DNA of 64,000 bases from Aspidapion aeneum. Its lineage: Eukaryota; Arthropoda; Insecta; Coleoptera; Brentidae. Shown here in pieces: positions 10,715-21,485 of this stretch. Each line of letters starts with the position of its first letter. Within the stretch, counting starts at the first letter, position 1. Made by a program: the position numbers and the translations under genes. Location of the stretch: positions 111,405,314-111,469,313 of the forward strand of contig OY755042.1 in the NCBI GenBank assembly GCA_963576565.1, in the 5' to 3' direction. Under the pieces are notes generated by a model. It did no database searches. It was not told the origin of the DNA and was given only the letters and a program-made list of their open reading frames with translations.

Positions 10715-11152
10715 CATATACGTAATATTCCAATACTCCCTGTTACCTATTTACACAATGGTTGGCGTTTGATGCAAACATTTAGAAATAAAGGTACGAA
10801 AAATGCACAGATACCAAATTTACATAGATAGAGTTTTTGTCAACTGTACGCCGATGATTTGACGCAACGAATACAAGAATAAAATAATATTCATGCGTAA
10901 AAATATAACCAATCAGTACATTTTATCTTAACCGCAAAAAGGATAGACTTATACCCATTGATATTGCTATTTCAAATATGTTTGCATTCTGTATCGTAAG
11001 GTACCGTAGGTATTGCAATAATACGTACTATATGGAAATAATATGCATATGTCTTTGAAAGCAACCAATCAGGTCTTTTTTGCTAGACCCTAAGGCCCTC
11101 GTTTGCATCATGAATGGGCAGTTACCGTGGGTATTGGAATATTATGTATATG
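10715..11152. mobile_element. 438-bp CATATAC MITE with 8-bp target duplication, copy 1
   Basis: The ends CATATACGTAATATTCCAAT and ATTGGAATATTATGTATATG are near-perfect inverted repeats. The flanking octamer TCAGGAAC is identical on both sides (10707-10714 and 11153-11160). Removing the insert rejoins the LINE tail. An 8-bp duplication fits the hAT superfamily best, though the terminal bases are not the usual CAG. A 250-bp relative is at 39501-39750. There is no coding sequence. Confidence 0.9.
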
Positions 11153-11544
11153 TCAGGAACCGGAAACAGTAGAATATGTAATATGCCAGGCACTGTATTG
11201 CAAAAGGCACCGAATATTTGGGGAAGTTTAATCAGACCCAATAGTGACTGGGGATTACTCCACTAAAGACTTGTACAAACTCGTTCAGGGAACAAAATTA
11301 ATGGAGTAGTTAGCTTAGGAATCAAGAGGGTGCACAATAAGCCAGTAATGGCTGCAGTACAGTTGCTGTGGTAGCCCCTAGGTAAGCCGGAGTCGCAGCA
11401 GTCGAGGGGTTTTAGTCGGTAAGAATCACGACACTACCCGCCCTTTTCTAGCAGAGGAGAAATTACTCTGGTAGGAAAAAGGGCTGGGTGTCTTTATGCA
11501 AGATTTCCCTTTGATACCCTTGAAAAAAAAAATCGGAAAAAAAC

Positions 11545-12393
11545 CGAGTTATGTTTCGTATAACAGCTTTTATTCTATCTATCTATTTAGCCTTTTTCAA
11601 TCCATCTTTGAACATAGGCCTCCTCCAATATCTTCCACTCTTATCTGTCTGTCGCCGTCTTCATCCATCTAGTTCCCGCGTGTTTCTTCAAATCGTGCGC
11701 CTATCTCATTTGGGGTCTTCCCCTACTTCCTTTATTTTCCCAAAGTCTCCAATTTACAATACATTTGTTCCATCGATCGTCTTTCTGTCTGATATTATGA
11801 CCGCCAAATTTCCATTTTAATTTTGCTACTTCTCCTCTGACATCCCTTACTTTTGTTTTATTTTTTATCCATTCATTCCTTTTTCTATCTGTTAGCTTTA
11901 CATGTAACATTTGTTTTTCCATTGATCTTTGGGCTTTTGCTACCTTATCCATGTTTGGTTTTTGTAAGTATCCAGGTCTGGGATCCATGGGTAAGTACAG
12001 AAAGGATACGTTGGTTATACACTTTCGTTTTGAGGTACTGAGGATATTTTTGCTTAATTTACCGAATGCTGCATAGGCCAATCTTACTCGTCTCTGGATT
12101 TCAGCTGTTTGGTTTTCTTTTTTCAGTTTAATAATTTGTCCCAGGTGTATATTCCTGTACTTGTTTTATTTTCTTTTGGTTTATTCTGACTGTAATATCT
12201 TCATCTGTGTTTGTTATGATTTTAGTTTTAGTGTAGTTCATACTTAAGCCTATATTTTTAGCTGCTGTATCCAGTTCTTCCAGCATTTTTATCAGTTCTT
12301 CTTTCTTGTCTGTTATTAAGGCGATATTATCAGCATCTTAGGTGGTTCAAGAATTGTCCATTTACTTTGATGCCTATTTCTTCCCAATCTAAG
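11545..12393 (-). pseudogene. LINE family 2 RT/C-terminal fragment, copy 1
   Basis: Read on the minus strand, the fragment begins in the palm (an AD-box region as ADNIALITDKKEELIKMLEE, around 12340-12280). It continues through a thumb-like stretch to the post-RT segment with QRSMEKQMLHVKLTDRKRN, TKVRDVRGEVAKLKWKFGGH and SRGRPQMRLADDLKKHAG. This is a typical arthropod endonuclease-RT LINE end, distinct from family 1. Stops and frameshifts are scattered, and the 5' part is lost. Relatives are at 14287-15130 and 32445-32868. Confidence 0.75.
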
Positions 12394-12471
12394 CTTTAAA
12401 AAAAAATCTTCAAGGGCCGGTTAAATAATTTAGGAGTTATTGTGTCACTTTTATTAAACCGGACAAAATAA

Positions 12472-12916
12472 TAGATAGTTTAAGTTGTGCTACGTATTTT
12501 TACGTAAAACTGCACGTTAAGCGCTCTACGTTTTGTTCCAAATTTGAGTTTAAGTTGAATGTTTTTACGTTACCATAACAATTCTACTAATAGCAGAGAA
12601 TATGGAATTCGGCACTGTGTTTTTTTGGTGTTACAACCTTACAATTTTGTTTTTTGTCTTTTCAACTACAGTAGGAATATATTTGCAAAGAATCGTTTGT
12701 ACTGAAAGCGAAAATTATCGTCTAGGCCTCATTTTTCGATCGGTCAATCAACCAATTCTATTCTTTGGTAACGTTACGGTGCCCGCAGACTGCCGTAAGC
12801 TAACGTAAATACGTAAGCTCCTAACGTGACCTTGATGACGGTGTGACGAAGTGCGCTTGCGTAACTGTCAAATCTCATGCTTACGTAAAAATACGTAGCA
12901 CAACTTAAACTATCTA
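12472..12916. mobile_element. 445-bp element with perfect 36-bp terminal inverted repeats
   Basis: Positions 12472-12507 and 12881-12916 are exact reverse complements. They start TAGATAGTTTAAGTTGTGC and include TACGTATTTTTACGTAA. Flanks are AT-rich, so the target duplication is ambiguous (AATAA-like). The interior has further TACGTAA/TTACGTA dyads and an AACGTTACG motif. Superfamily not assigned. Confidence 0.75.
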
Positions 12917-13410
12917 ATAAAAAGGCGCCTGGCATATTTCTCGTATACCTAAAGAGGAGCGGTTCTGATACTGATACGCAGTTGAAGTGACAGTCACTGC
13001 AACTTCTATGGCTCATTTTAAGCAACCAAAGAAGAGCGACTTTTTGCACTAATTGGTAGCTTGCAACATTCAAGCCTGACAGTACTTCTCTCAAAGAGCA
13101 CCCCCGCTACATTTATGAGGATTAATAGGAATTTACCAATCATAGCAGGATACCATTATAATTACGTTCTTGCATTTTATTTGAACCTTTTTTGCATTTA
13201 TTTCGAAAAAATAATTTCTCATTCAAAACAATTTGTCATTAGAAATAAAGTAATTTTAATACTTCGCAAACTTTGTTTTTCCCACATTTTGACCTTGTGA
13301 TGATTTATGTGAAAAAAATATCGATTAGATAAGCAACATTTTGCAAATTTTCTACAAACCCCGCTGTGATGCGCAATTTTGTCCGTCCGACTTTTTTGTT
13401 CTTTACGTAA

Positions 13411-13523
13411 TAGGACTAAATAAACAACAAGTGAAATTAAAGAAAGAAAAATAAGAAAAAAGTTTTCTGTCTTATTTATTTTTCTTTCTTTAATTTCACC
13501 TGTTGTTTATACCTTTAGGTCCT
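13411..13523. repeat. Short foldback hairpin, ~47-bp arms
   Basis: TAGGACTAAATAAACAAC..GAAAGAAAAATAAG is followed, after a short spacer, by CTTATTTATTTTTCTTTC..GTTGTTTATACCTTTAGGTCC. It is purine-rich on one arm and pyrimidine-rich on the other, and could form a long hairpin. No target duplication is evident. Confidence 0.65.
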
Positions 13524-13622
13524 TGCATTATTTGCAATTTGAAGACTAAATAAGTTGGAAGTAAGTAATAGGATTTTAAAAAATAACAAGTTAAGATTTT
13601 CAAGAAATTAATGTTTTAGTAC

Positions 13623-13803
13623 CAAGCGCAGATGTGGGTCAAAATCTAGGGAGGGGAGGTAATAGTCGACGAAATTTTTTTTTTTAATAATTTTTTTTAG
13701 GGGGGTAATTCTCCTCTTTTTCCTTATTTTATTAGGAAAACGTGCATTTTTTTTCTAGGGGGGTAATTACCCCGTTACCCCCCCCCCCTCAAATCCGCGC
13801 TTG
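13623..13803. mobile_element. CAAGCG-type hAT MITE, copy 2, with 8-bp target duplication
   Basis: The ends are CAAGCGCAGAT and ATCCGCGCTTG. The octamer TTTAGTAC occurs directly before (13615-13622) and after (13804-13811). The interior has AAAATCTAGGGAGGGG and two GGGGGGTAATT blocks, ending in a poly-C run. The CA start and 8-bp duplication fit hAT. Confidence 0.9.
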
Positions 13804-13829
13804 TTTAGTACTGACCTCAAGTAAAACTT

Positions 13830-14286
13830 AGCTTAGCGCTCTGGGGACACAAGTGAGTGAGAATCTCGCGTGCTACAAATGCTACAATGGCAAGTTCGAA
13901 TCTCGTTAACGCATAGATCAGGTGGTAAAAGGATATAAAATTTCTTTAAAAGGAGGAAAACCACCTAAAAAAAGTTTAAACGTTAAGAAAATATACATTT
14001 TTCTATTGAAACTCGTAAGCAATCAATCAATAAACGAACAGGGCTTTTTTCGTTACCGCTAAACTACTTGTTCAATGAAATTTGGGATACCTACATGTTC
14101 TATGAGCTATCCTGTTTGGTTAGGGCAATTTTTTTACTCTACGAAGCGAGCAAATCGGGCTAACTGTTAAATTCGGTTATTTTTAGGCTAGTTTTAATAT
14201 ACAGGATGTTGTTTTCGAGATAAGACATACAGAGCACCAAAATTTGAGATTTTTTAAAACTTTATTTTCTAACTATTTAGCCTTCC
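13830..14286. other. No gene seen
   Basis: AT-rich sequence with no supported coding or repeat structure. The motif AAAAGGAGGAAAACCACC near 13949 is not part of a recognisable feature. Confidence 0.35.
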
Positions 14287-15130
14287 GTTCCGTTCCTAGT
14301 TCCCGCATGTTTCTTCAAATCGTCCTCCATCTCATTTGAGGTCTTCCCCTACTTCTTTTATTTTCCCAAGGTCTCCAGTTTACAATAAATTTGTTCCATC
14401 GATCGTCTTTCTGTCTAATATAATGGCCGGCAAATTTCCATTTTAATTTTGCTACTTCTCCTTTGACATCCCTTACTTTTGTATTATTTCTTATCCATTA
14501 ATTTATTTTTCTGTTATTTTTTATTTTTTTAAATGTAGCTTAATTTACCGTCTGCTGCCCAGGCCAATCTTACTCGTGTTTTGATTTCAGCTGTTTGGTT
14601 TGCTTCTTTTAGTTTAATAATTTGCCCAGGTATTCCTCTACTTGTTCTATTTTCTCTTGGTTTATTCTCATCATAATATCTTTATCTGTGTTAGTTATGA
14701 TTTCAGTTTTAGTGTAGTTCATACTCAAGCCTATATTTTTAGCTACTGTATCCAGTTCTTCCAGCATTATGATCAGTTCTTCTTTCTTATCTGTTATTAA
14801 GACGATATCATCAGCATATCGTAGGTGGCAACCCCCTCATATTTAGGTGGTTCAAGTATTGTCCGTTTACTTTGATGACCTTCAAAATCTAAGTCTGACA
14901 CCTCTTTTTATGCGGATTGGCTTGCTTCCTTCGTGGATTTTGATTGATGTTATTGATTCTATATATATATTGACTTTTAAATCTGTATATCTGAGATCTT
15001 TTCGGCTATTAATTAAAGATGCTTTTACTGCTCAGTGCTCAATGCTATCGAAAGCTTTTTCAAAGTCTATAAACGCCATATATAGTTGAATGTTGTATTC
15101 GTTGGTTAATTTTTTTAAACGTTATGCCCC
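14287..15130 (-). pseudogene. LINE family 2 RT fragment, copy 2
   Basis: It is the same family and orientation as 11545-12393 but reaches further upstream in the RT: the segment near 15070-14990 encodes the ALSSKSIFN-like region before the palm. Large deletions remove parts of the post-RT block (around 14510-14540). Multiple stops and frameshifts are present. A short AT tandem (TATATATATA) lies within it at about 14960. Confidence 0.7.
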
Positions 15131-15546
15131 TTACACCCTGTATAAATGTATGTTTTTCCATAAAACCTTCCATAAAGAGCTTGTAGACTGATTCCCCAAA
15201 TCGGACGCCGTACCTTATCCGCCTCTAGTTTTCAAAAAATTTCCAAAAAACTTTTACGCGCAGAAAGCGACGAAATGAGACGACAATTAATCGTTATTTT
15301 TTTCTCTTTATCTCGATATTTCAACCTTGAATAAATTTTAACCTTGAACAAAAATAATCCGTACTTACACACGCCACTGGTATGACCCTTGATGTTGATC
15401 ATGGCAATGAAAATTGCTCAGGGGATTACATCATTAAATTTAAAAATAGTTACACATATCATACAAACATATATTAGGTATTTTCAACAGAGTTAAAATA
15501 TTTAAATTGGTGAATTTCATCTAAGGTAACTGCGGCAAGAAAGGCC

Positions 15547-16372
15547 CCGTGGGTAATATGGCCCGGGGGTTAATAAAGCCCAGTAGCCATAATTAATAAC
15601 ATATGCTTTGTTTTTCAATCCCGTAATATCAAGTCGATTCTAACTACTTTTTGAAGGTCAGAAGTATTAACAATACCGGGACATCAAAATATCGTTTACA
15701 AAATCAGGTATTAAAATTTTCCCATAATATTTATGTACTTGAATAATTCGTATGTTTAAAAATATTAGAGACTTATTGCAATAAAGTCAGGTTGTAATAG
15801 TGCCTACACATTCACATTGAAAACTGACAGTTGATCTGTCAAAACTGACATACCAAAGTCGAATTTAAATTTAAGTAATCCATTAGTAAATAGAGGCAGT
15901 ATTTATTCTGGTTTATATAGTAAACAAAGGCCGTATATTAAAAGATCACAGCTGATCTTACAATATGAAGTTGTCAAAATACTACCTGGCACTAATATAA
16001 CCTGGCTTTATTGCATTAAGTCCTTATTAAACCTCAATAAATCATGGTCCCTTATGTTCTGCATATTGTATGGACATTGTTTTTCTGTCAAAAAATTGAC
16101 ACAAATGCAAGAGGCACTCGAGCTTTTTATCTTTTTTTTAAATATTTTTAGTCTATGTGGGCTTTATTAACCGAATGTTCGTGCAAAAAAGTCTCTAGGC
16201 AACTTTTTTTTTGAAGCATATTATAAGTTTTTCATAGATTTTTGACTGCAAGTGTACTTAATTCTTAGTTTTATCAAAAACTGATAAATAGTTCCATTTG
16301 TCCTTCGTTTTATTAAGAAAATTTCAAATTAAAACTTGTACTGTTTTCAGTGGGCCTTATTTCCCACAGGTA
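15547..16372. mobile_element. ~825-bp inverted-repeat element hosting an ATT MITE
   Basis: Two nested inverted matches define it. GTGGGTAATATGGCCC near 15549 pairs with GTGGGCCTTATTTCCCAC near 16350, and GGTTAATAAAGCCCA near 15569 pairs with TGGGCTTTATTAACC near 16158. The style resembles the GGGTAAATGCGGGA ends of the Tigger-type element at 43531. No coding remnant is visible. Confidence 0.45.
15767..16025. mobile_element. 259-bp MITE with ATT target duplication, copy 2
   Basis: It starts AGAGACTTATTGCAATAAAG and ends CTTTATTGCATTAAGTCCTT. ATT flanks both ends (15764-15766 and 16026-16028). The subterminal motif GACAGTTGATCTGTCAAAAC is shared with copies 1 and 3. Confidence 0.8.
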
Positions 16373-16910
16373 CCTTATGAACTAAATTCTCTGGGTAGAC
16401 TCATTATTTATTAAATTAAAATGCTTTTAAAAGTCCTAGTTGTTAAGTAGGTAAGGGAATATACATATAGTGCGAGCTGGATATGGAGGGATAGGGGGTC
16501 ACTGGGTAAAGGCAAAGTTTTTTATAAATATGTTGGCCGCCAGAAGTCACACTGGAAGTATAAAATGACGGTGGGGTGTTCAACCTGTAATCTTTTTTCA
16601 AAAAATATGTGATAAGATACAGTTCTGACATTTTACAATATTATTTATTGGAGACAATATAAGATTGAAAGGAAAACCTTGTCAGGCGGTGGTTAAAAGC
16701 CTCTAATAGGCGCTCATGTTGCAAAAAAAAATGGAAATATATACAATATTATATCACTAGGTAAAATTTTGACAATGTCTACACTTATTCTGTGAAAGAG
16801 TGACGGATTATATTACAGTTTAAGCCACCACATCTCCGTCACGCTTCTACCTGAACTTCTGACGATTTGCAAGTCTTCATTTTGAACCAATGCGCAATGA
16901 TCTCTATATA

Positions 16911-17600
16911 TAGGATGTCCCATAACTTAGGGGCCATAGTGCAGCAGGTGATAAAGGAGGTTATTTCCGAGAAAAAAAATTATATATCATGGGGGTCAAC
17001 ACACATATGTTTTTAAGATATAGGATTTTTAAAGTTAGAGAAGTGGGGGGAAAACGGTTTTACAAAAAAAGAAAATCTGTCACAGCCAGCTAAATACTCA
17101 GCTAATTGTGATTAAAAATATGGTATTCCTTTTTTTAATAAAATTACAAGTTGAGAAGATACAGGCTGTCAAAATGACCTCGAAAAATTTATAAAAAATA
17201 ATATTTTTTGATGTTTTTATATTTTTTCTTACTTATTCCGTTAACAAAATATCAATATCTCCCTAAAGACTTATTTTTAATAACAAAAAACATCAAGAAA
17301 AAGGTTGCCTTTATTATAGTATTCATAAAAGTTTATAGAAGTTTATAGCAGAAAAATAGATTTTCCTGAAAATTTTGTTGTTTTAAATCATTACAATACA
17401 CGACTTTACCAAATTTCATATTTTTCATTGCGATTTTTAAAAGAGTTATTATGAAAAAAGTTAAAAAATTGCCAACTTTGATGCTCTGTATCTCGACAAA
17501 GAAAGAGTTTTGGCACATGCATTATAGGAACTTTTTTAGCCGACATGAACTCCTCTATGACCTGTTGGCCTACGGCTCCTAAGTTATGGGATACCCTGTA
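16911..17600. mobile_element. ~690-bp element with GTCCCATAACTTAGG ends
   Basis: TAGGATGTCCCATAACTTAGG at 16911 pairs with CCTAAGTTATGGGATACCCTG ending near 17598, within TATATA flanks. The CAGGGTGTCCCATAAC-type terminus is common in insect interspersed repeats. A TA duplication is likely but cannot be separated from the AT-rich flank. No coding motif was found inside. Confidence 0.65.
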
Positions 17601-18149
17601 TATATATAACTGGATAGGCTTTTACATATATGCAAAGTGCGGTAATAAATAATATTGGATATTTTTTGAGAGCACGCTGCGCAGGAGGTGGATAACTGGA
17701 TATTTTTTGCGATTAGGTACTAATAATTTTAAAAAAATAATTAACGCTACTTACATTTAAAACGACACCGGCTTTTCACTCCTATAAAACTCGTTTTCAC
17801 ATTTTTGTTAAAAAAAAAACAATTTCAAAAAAATACTGATTAACACTTGATTGACAAAACACAAATTACAGTCTCTTTGAAGTATTAAGTTCACAAAATA
17901 CCACCGGTGGATAGAACTTGAGAGAGAAAGGTTTAAATTTTTACCATTCATGTATGTTCTCACCCTAAAAAACCTCTAAATTTTTTACTGTGTCCCATAT
18001 ACATAATGTTATGTAATGTAACTGTAGACTTTTAGTCAAATGAAACTCTAGGGTCTTTCTGTACTAATTTTTTATTGAATTTATTGCTTGGATTTTTTTT
18101 AAGCACCCAACATATTTTGCAAACTTATGTTTGCATCCTCAGGGGTAAT

Positions 18150-18690
18150 TGAGAATTTTTAAATTTTATATAAACGTACAAGGGAGAAAAGCAATAATTT
18201 TATTAAATGGAATAATTTGGAACCAAAGTATATCAACACATAACAAAAAGCTTATATATAACACCATTGTAAAAAGTATTATTACATACGGCTCAGAAGT
18301 ATGGCCAATCAAGGATAGAACAGAAAAAATGCTTTCCGCTACGGTTATGGACTATTGGAGAAGAGCAGCAGGGAAATCAAAAAGAGAAAGAGTTACAAAT
18401 CAAAGAATAAGAGAAATTCTGACAGTGGATGAACGTACTTTAGTGGATGATATAAGAACAAAACAACTGGTGTGGTACGGACATGTACAAGAAATGAATG
18501 ATGAAAGACTACCTAAACAAATACTACAATAGAAACCAACTGGCCGAAGAAAACGAGGACGGCCAAGGAGAAGCTGGAGAGAAGGAATAGACAGTGAAAT
18601 AAGAATAAGAGGCCTAGATGATGAATTATGGGCAAACAAAATCGAGTGGAGATTGGGTATCGGAAGACGTAGAACGTTGTGAAACCGATA
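18150..18690 (+). pseudogene. LINE family 3 C-terminal fragment
   Basis: It encodes the post-RT end of a third non-LTR element: an ITYGSEVWPIKDRTEKML segment (18284-18337), then QLVWYGHVQEMNDERLPKQI (18460-18519), then GRRKRGRPRRSW and a WRLGIGRRRTL ending. One stop (TAG near 18530) stands where relatives have Trp. The tail runs into (AT)n at about 18688-18711. Related in plan to family 1 but clearly different in sequence. Confidence 0.8.
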
Positions 18691-18949
18691 AATATATATA
18701 TATATATATAAATTTTTTATACAAAAAGAACTTGGCCCTCCATTGTGGACCACAATTATCCAAACATTGTTACGAGAAAGAATGTGGAGAAAGAAAAAAA
18801 AACTATATCACATAGTGAAAAATAATTGGTTGTGCACCGACATCAATAAAGTTAAAAAAACTAATGTTTTCTTTTTGAAAAGTAAAGAAAATCTTTTTTC
18901 TTCTTTTTTCACTACACCATGGTGATCAAAGAACATGCTGATGAAAAAT

Positions 18950-19326
18950 GTAATCATAACAAAAACATTTCATGTAAAAAAAGCCAAGTACGCGAAAATG
19001 GCATTCCGTAAAAAGAATTGAGATAAAAGTAAAGCCAAGCTCTCCAATACAAATTTCAAAATGAAAGGTTCTTACTAGTTTGGAAATGTTTTTTAAAACT
19101 TTGCTATTACAGCCAAACTTCTTTATGTTCAATTTAGCACTGTGCCTAAGAGTCATTTACAGCCGTAATAGCCAAGTTTAGAAAAACATTTCCAAACTAG
19201 TAAGAACCTTTCATTTTGAAATTTGTGTTGGAGAACTTGGCTTTACTTTTATCTCAATTCTTTTTACGGAATGCCATTTTCGCGTACTTGGCTTTTTTTT
19301 ACATGAAATGTTTTTGTTATGATTTC
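18950..19326. repeat. Foldback palindrome, ~165-bp arms
   Basis: The left arm (18950-19115; TAATCATAACAAAAACATTTC onwards) is matched by the inverted right arm (19168-19326). Between them is a ~50-bp spacer containing TTATGTTCAATTTAGCACTG. Identity is high. There is no coding content. Confidence 0.85.
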
Positions 19327-19434
19327 ACTTCTTTTTAAAGGAATTGGATAATATTTAATTTTTAAAGTAGTAAAATATGCGGAATATTGTTCAAAACTTT
19401 TGCAATGCCTTACTTAAAAAACTTAAAATGTTGA

Positions 19435-20190
19435 GGTTTTTTAATTTTTTTCCATGGTTTTATCAGCCTTCCAAAGCTCAGCTCTCTGGCGTTTCTGAAA
19501 GTGCACATTGTTACTTTTACATAACTTTACATGTATAGAGGACGGAAATAAATTAAAATTGTCGTGTTTTTAAATTTTGTCCTATAGTTTTATCATAGTT
19601 CCTATCAGTCTCCCAATGCTCAGCTCTCTAGCATTTCTGGAAGTGGGTAATGTTACTTTTACATAACTTTACATGTATAGGGGAGGAGGGTAAATTAGAA
19701 TTTTGGGGTTTTTTGATTTTTTCCAGGGGTTTGGTCATAATTTCTATCAGTCTGCCAAAGCTCAACTCTCTAGCATTTCTGGAAGTGGGCAATGTTACTT
19801 TTACATAACTTTACATGTATAGGGGAGGAGGGTAAATTAGAATTTTGGGGTTTTTTGATTTTTTCCAGGGGTTTGGTCATAATTTCTATCAGTCTGCCAA
19901 AGCTCAACTCTCTAGCATTTCTGGAAGTGGGCAATGTTACTTTTACATAACTTTACATGTATAGGGGAGGGAAGTAAATTAGAATTTTGGCGTGTTTTAA
20001 TTTTTTCCTATAGTTTTATCATAGTTCCTATCAGTCTGCCAAAGCTCAACTCTCCAGCATTTCTGGAAGTGGGCAATGTTACTTTTACATAACTTTACAT
20101 GTATAGGGGAGGGGAGTAAATTAGAATTTTGGGGTTTGGTCATAATTTCTATCAGTCTGCCAAATTTCAACTTTGTAGCATGTCTGGAAG
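19435..20190. repeat. 142-bp tandem array, about five units
   Basis: The anchor GTTACTTTTACATAACTTTA recurs at 19510, 19652, 19794, 19936 and 20078, exactly 142 bp apart. The third and fourth units are nearly identical, which implies recent local duplication or conversion. Each unit contains CAGTCTGCCAAAGCTCAACTC and a GTATAGGGGAGG motif. Confidence 0.9.
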
Positions 20191-20217
20191 TACAGTAGAA
20201 TACTGATGATCTATACA

Positions 20218-20241
20218 TGAGTGAGTGAGTGAGTGAGTGAC
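20218..20241. repeat. (GTGA)n microsatellite
   Basis: Five GAGT/GTGA units follow the end of the 142-bp array. Confidence 0.85.
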
Positions 20242-20897
20242 AATTTCGACGCGTTTTTTGGAATTTCGTAACTACTTTACTACTTTATGGAATTCCATGA
20301 ACCTTGGAGGGGTTGTTAACTCCATGAAGATCTACGACTGTGCAAAGTTTGAGATTCGTAGCTCATTCCGAAGTAGAGTTTTAGATAGGTCAAATATCGG
20401 CTGAAATGTTTCAAGAAAAGATGGTAAGGCAGCGCGAACTTGGCGAGACACTGTTGTGCCCTCAGATTAGTGAAGAAAGACCCTAGAGTTTCATTTGACT
20501 GACCCTATCACTCCACCATAAAATGGACTATTTCCTGAACTTGTAGACTTTTACCCTTGAACAGCAAACTTTTACATCTAACGACAGTCAGCTCTCCATC
20601 TATAAACCTATTGTCATTCTAATATTAAGGGACATAGGTAATTCACAAAATGTATTCAAACAATTAAGATTGAAAAAAATGCCATAAAATTGAACAAAAA
20701 AATATACCAGGTTTTATAATTACATACCTACTTGATTATGGTGACAATGAAACGTTTTTGAAGGTCAATTACCAGTTTAAATTTAAACTTGACCTTTAGC
20801 ATAATATAATTAGGATATTAGGAACTTGTACGCCAAGGCGGATTTTTAAATTACCTATAGGTACCAACAGTACTTTTGCTGCAATATATAAACAATG

Positions 20898-21083
20898 GCC
20901 AATCCAGGGGGAGCCAAAGGGGCTCCAGCACCGCCCTCATCAAAATCTACTTAGGTTTTAAAAATTTTTGTCACCTTTTGCGCTAAATTACAGACCTCAG
21001 ACCTATTAAAAACCACAAAAATAAATAGTGTGGTGTTTCTTGCCATTTGGGCCCCTCCCCCAAGAAAATCCTGGATCCGCAAC
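20898..21083. mobile_element. Degenerate GGATCC-type hAT MITE
   Basis: It starts GGCCAATCCAGGGGGAGCC and ends CCTGGATCCGCAACTG. The style matches the CAGTGGCGGATCCAGG elements at 31093 and 46482. The left end is diverged and no clean duplication remains. Confidence 0.5.
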
Positions 21084-21120
21084 TGTGTTTGTTTTTTTTA
21101 CATTATCATTATCGTCGTGA

Positions 21121-21148
21121 TGTCTGTCTGTGTGTGTGTGTGTATATT
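21121..21148. repeat. (TG)n microsatellite
   Basis: TGTCTGTCTGTGTGTGTGTG followed by TATA. Confidence 0.8.
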
Positions 21149-21485
21149 ATTTCTGTCCGTAACACGATAGCTCCTAAGCCGCTAAACCGATTTTGATAAA
21201 AGTTTCAGGTAAATTGGTGTTCCACACTCTTACGAGCTGATTAGGTTTTGGTCAAAATTCATTAATGCTAATGACAGTTTTTTGACAAATTACTTTAAAA
21301 AATGTTAACTTTTTAACGGAGCATTGTATTAATATATAAATTTCAGAATATGGTAAACTACATTTTGCTTAATAATTTATGTCATAACCAAAAGCTTCGT
21401 AATATATTTAGTTTCTGAGAATTTACAAAAAACTGTTTTCAAAGATGATATACTATCATGGCTTCACTCGAAGTGTGCTAATAGG

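Larger units (their letters stand above)
9345..11400 (+). pseudogene. LINE with RNase H domain (I/R1/Jockey-like group), 3' part, twice interrupted
   Basis: The sequence encodes the RNase H domain and post-RNase-H tail of a non-LTR element. WYIDGSKTEE at about 9365-9394 carries the first catalytic Asp. YPTVFQTEILAIL follows (9459-9497), and LDSQAAH near 9530 carries a second acidic site. After an insertion the PGHRGIQGNEKADELAS motif appears at 10348-10398. The tail with TGHM/SGHMAVNVH-like sequence near 10630 continues until the second insertion. It then resumes with ETVEYVICQALYCKRHRIFG at about 11168. Several frameshifts and stops are present. In living elements this domain removes the RNA strand after target-primed reverse transcription. 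Confidence 0.8.
18035..20499. mobile_element. 2.5-kb interval bounded by 34-bp inverted repeats
   Basis: GTCAAATGAAACTCTAGGGT..CTTTCT at 18035-18060, plus ACTAAT at 18063, is matched inverted at 20466-20499. The interval holds a LINE fragment, a palindrome and a 142-bp tandem array, so it may be one composite element or a chance pairing of two copies of a short repeat. The identity of the ends over 26 bp argues for a real relationship. Confidence 0.5.
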
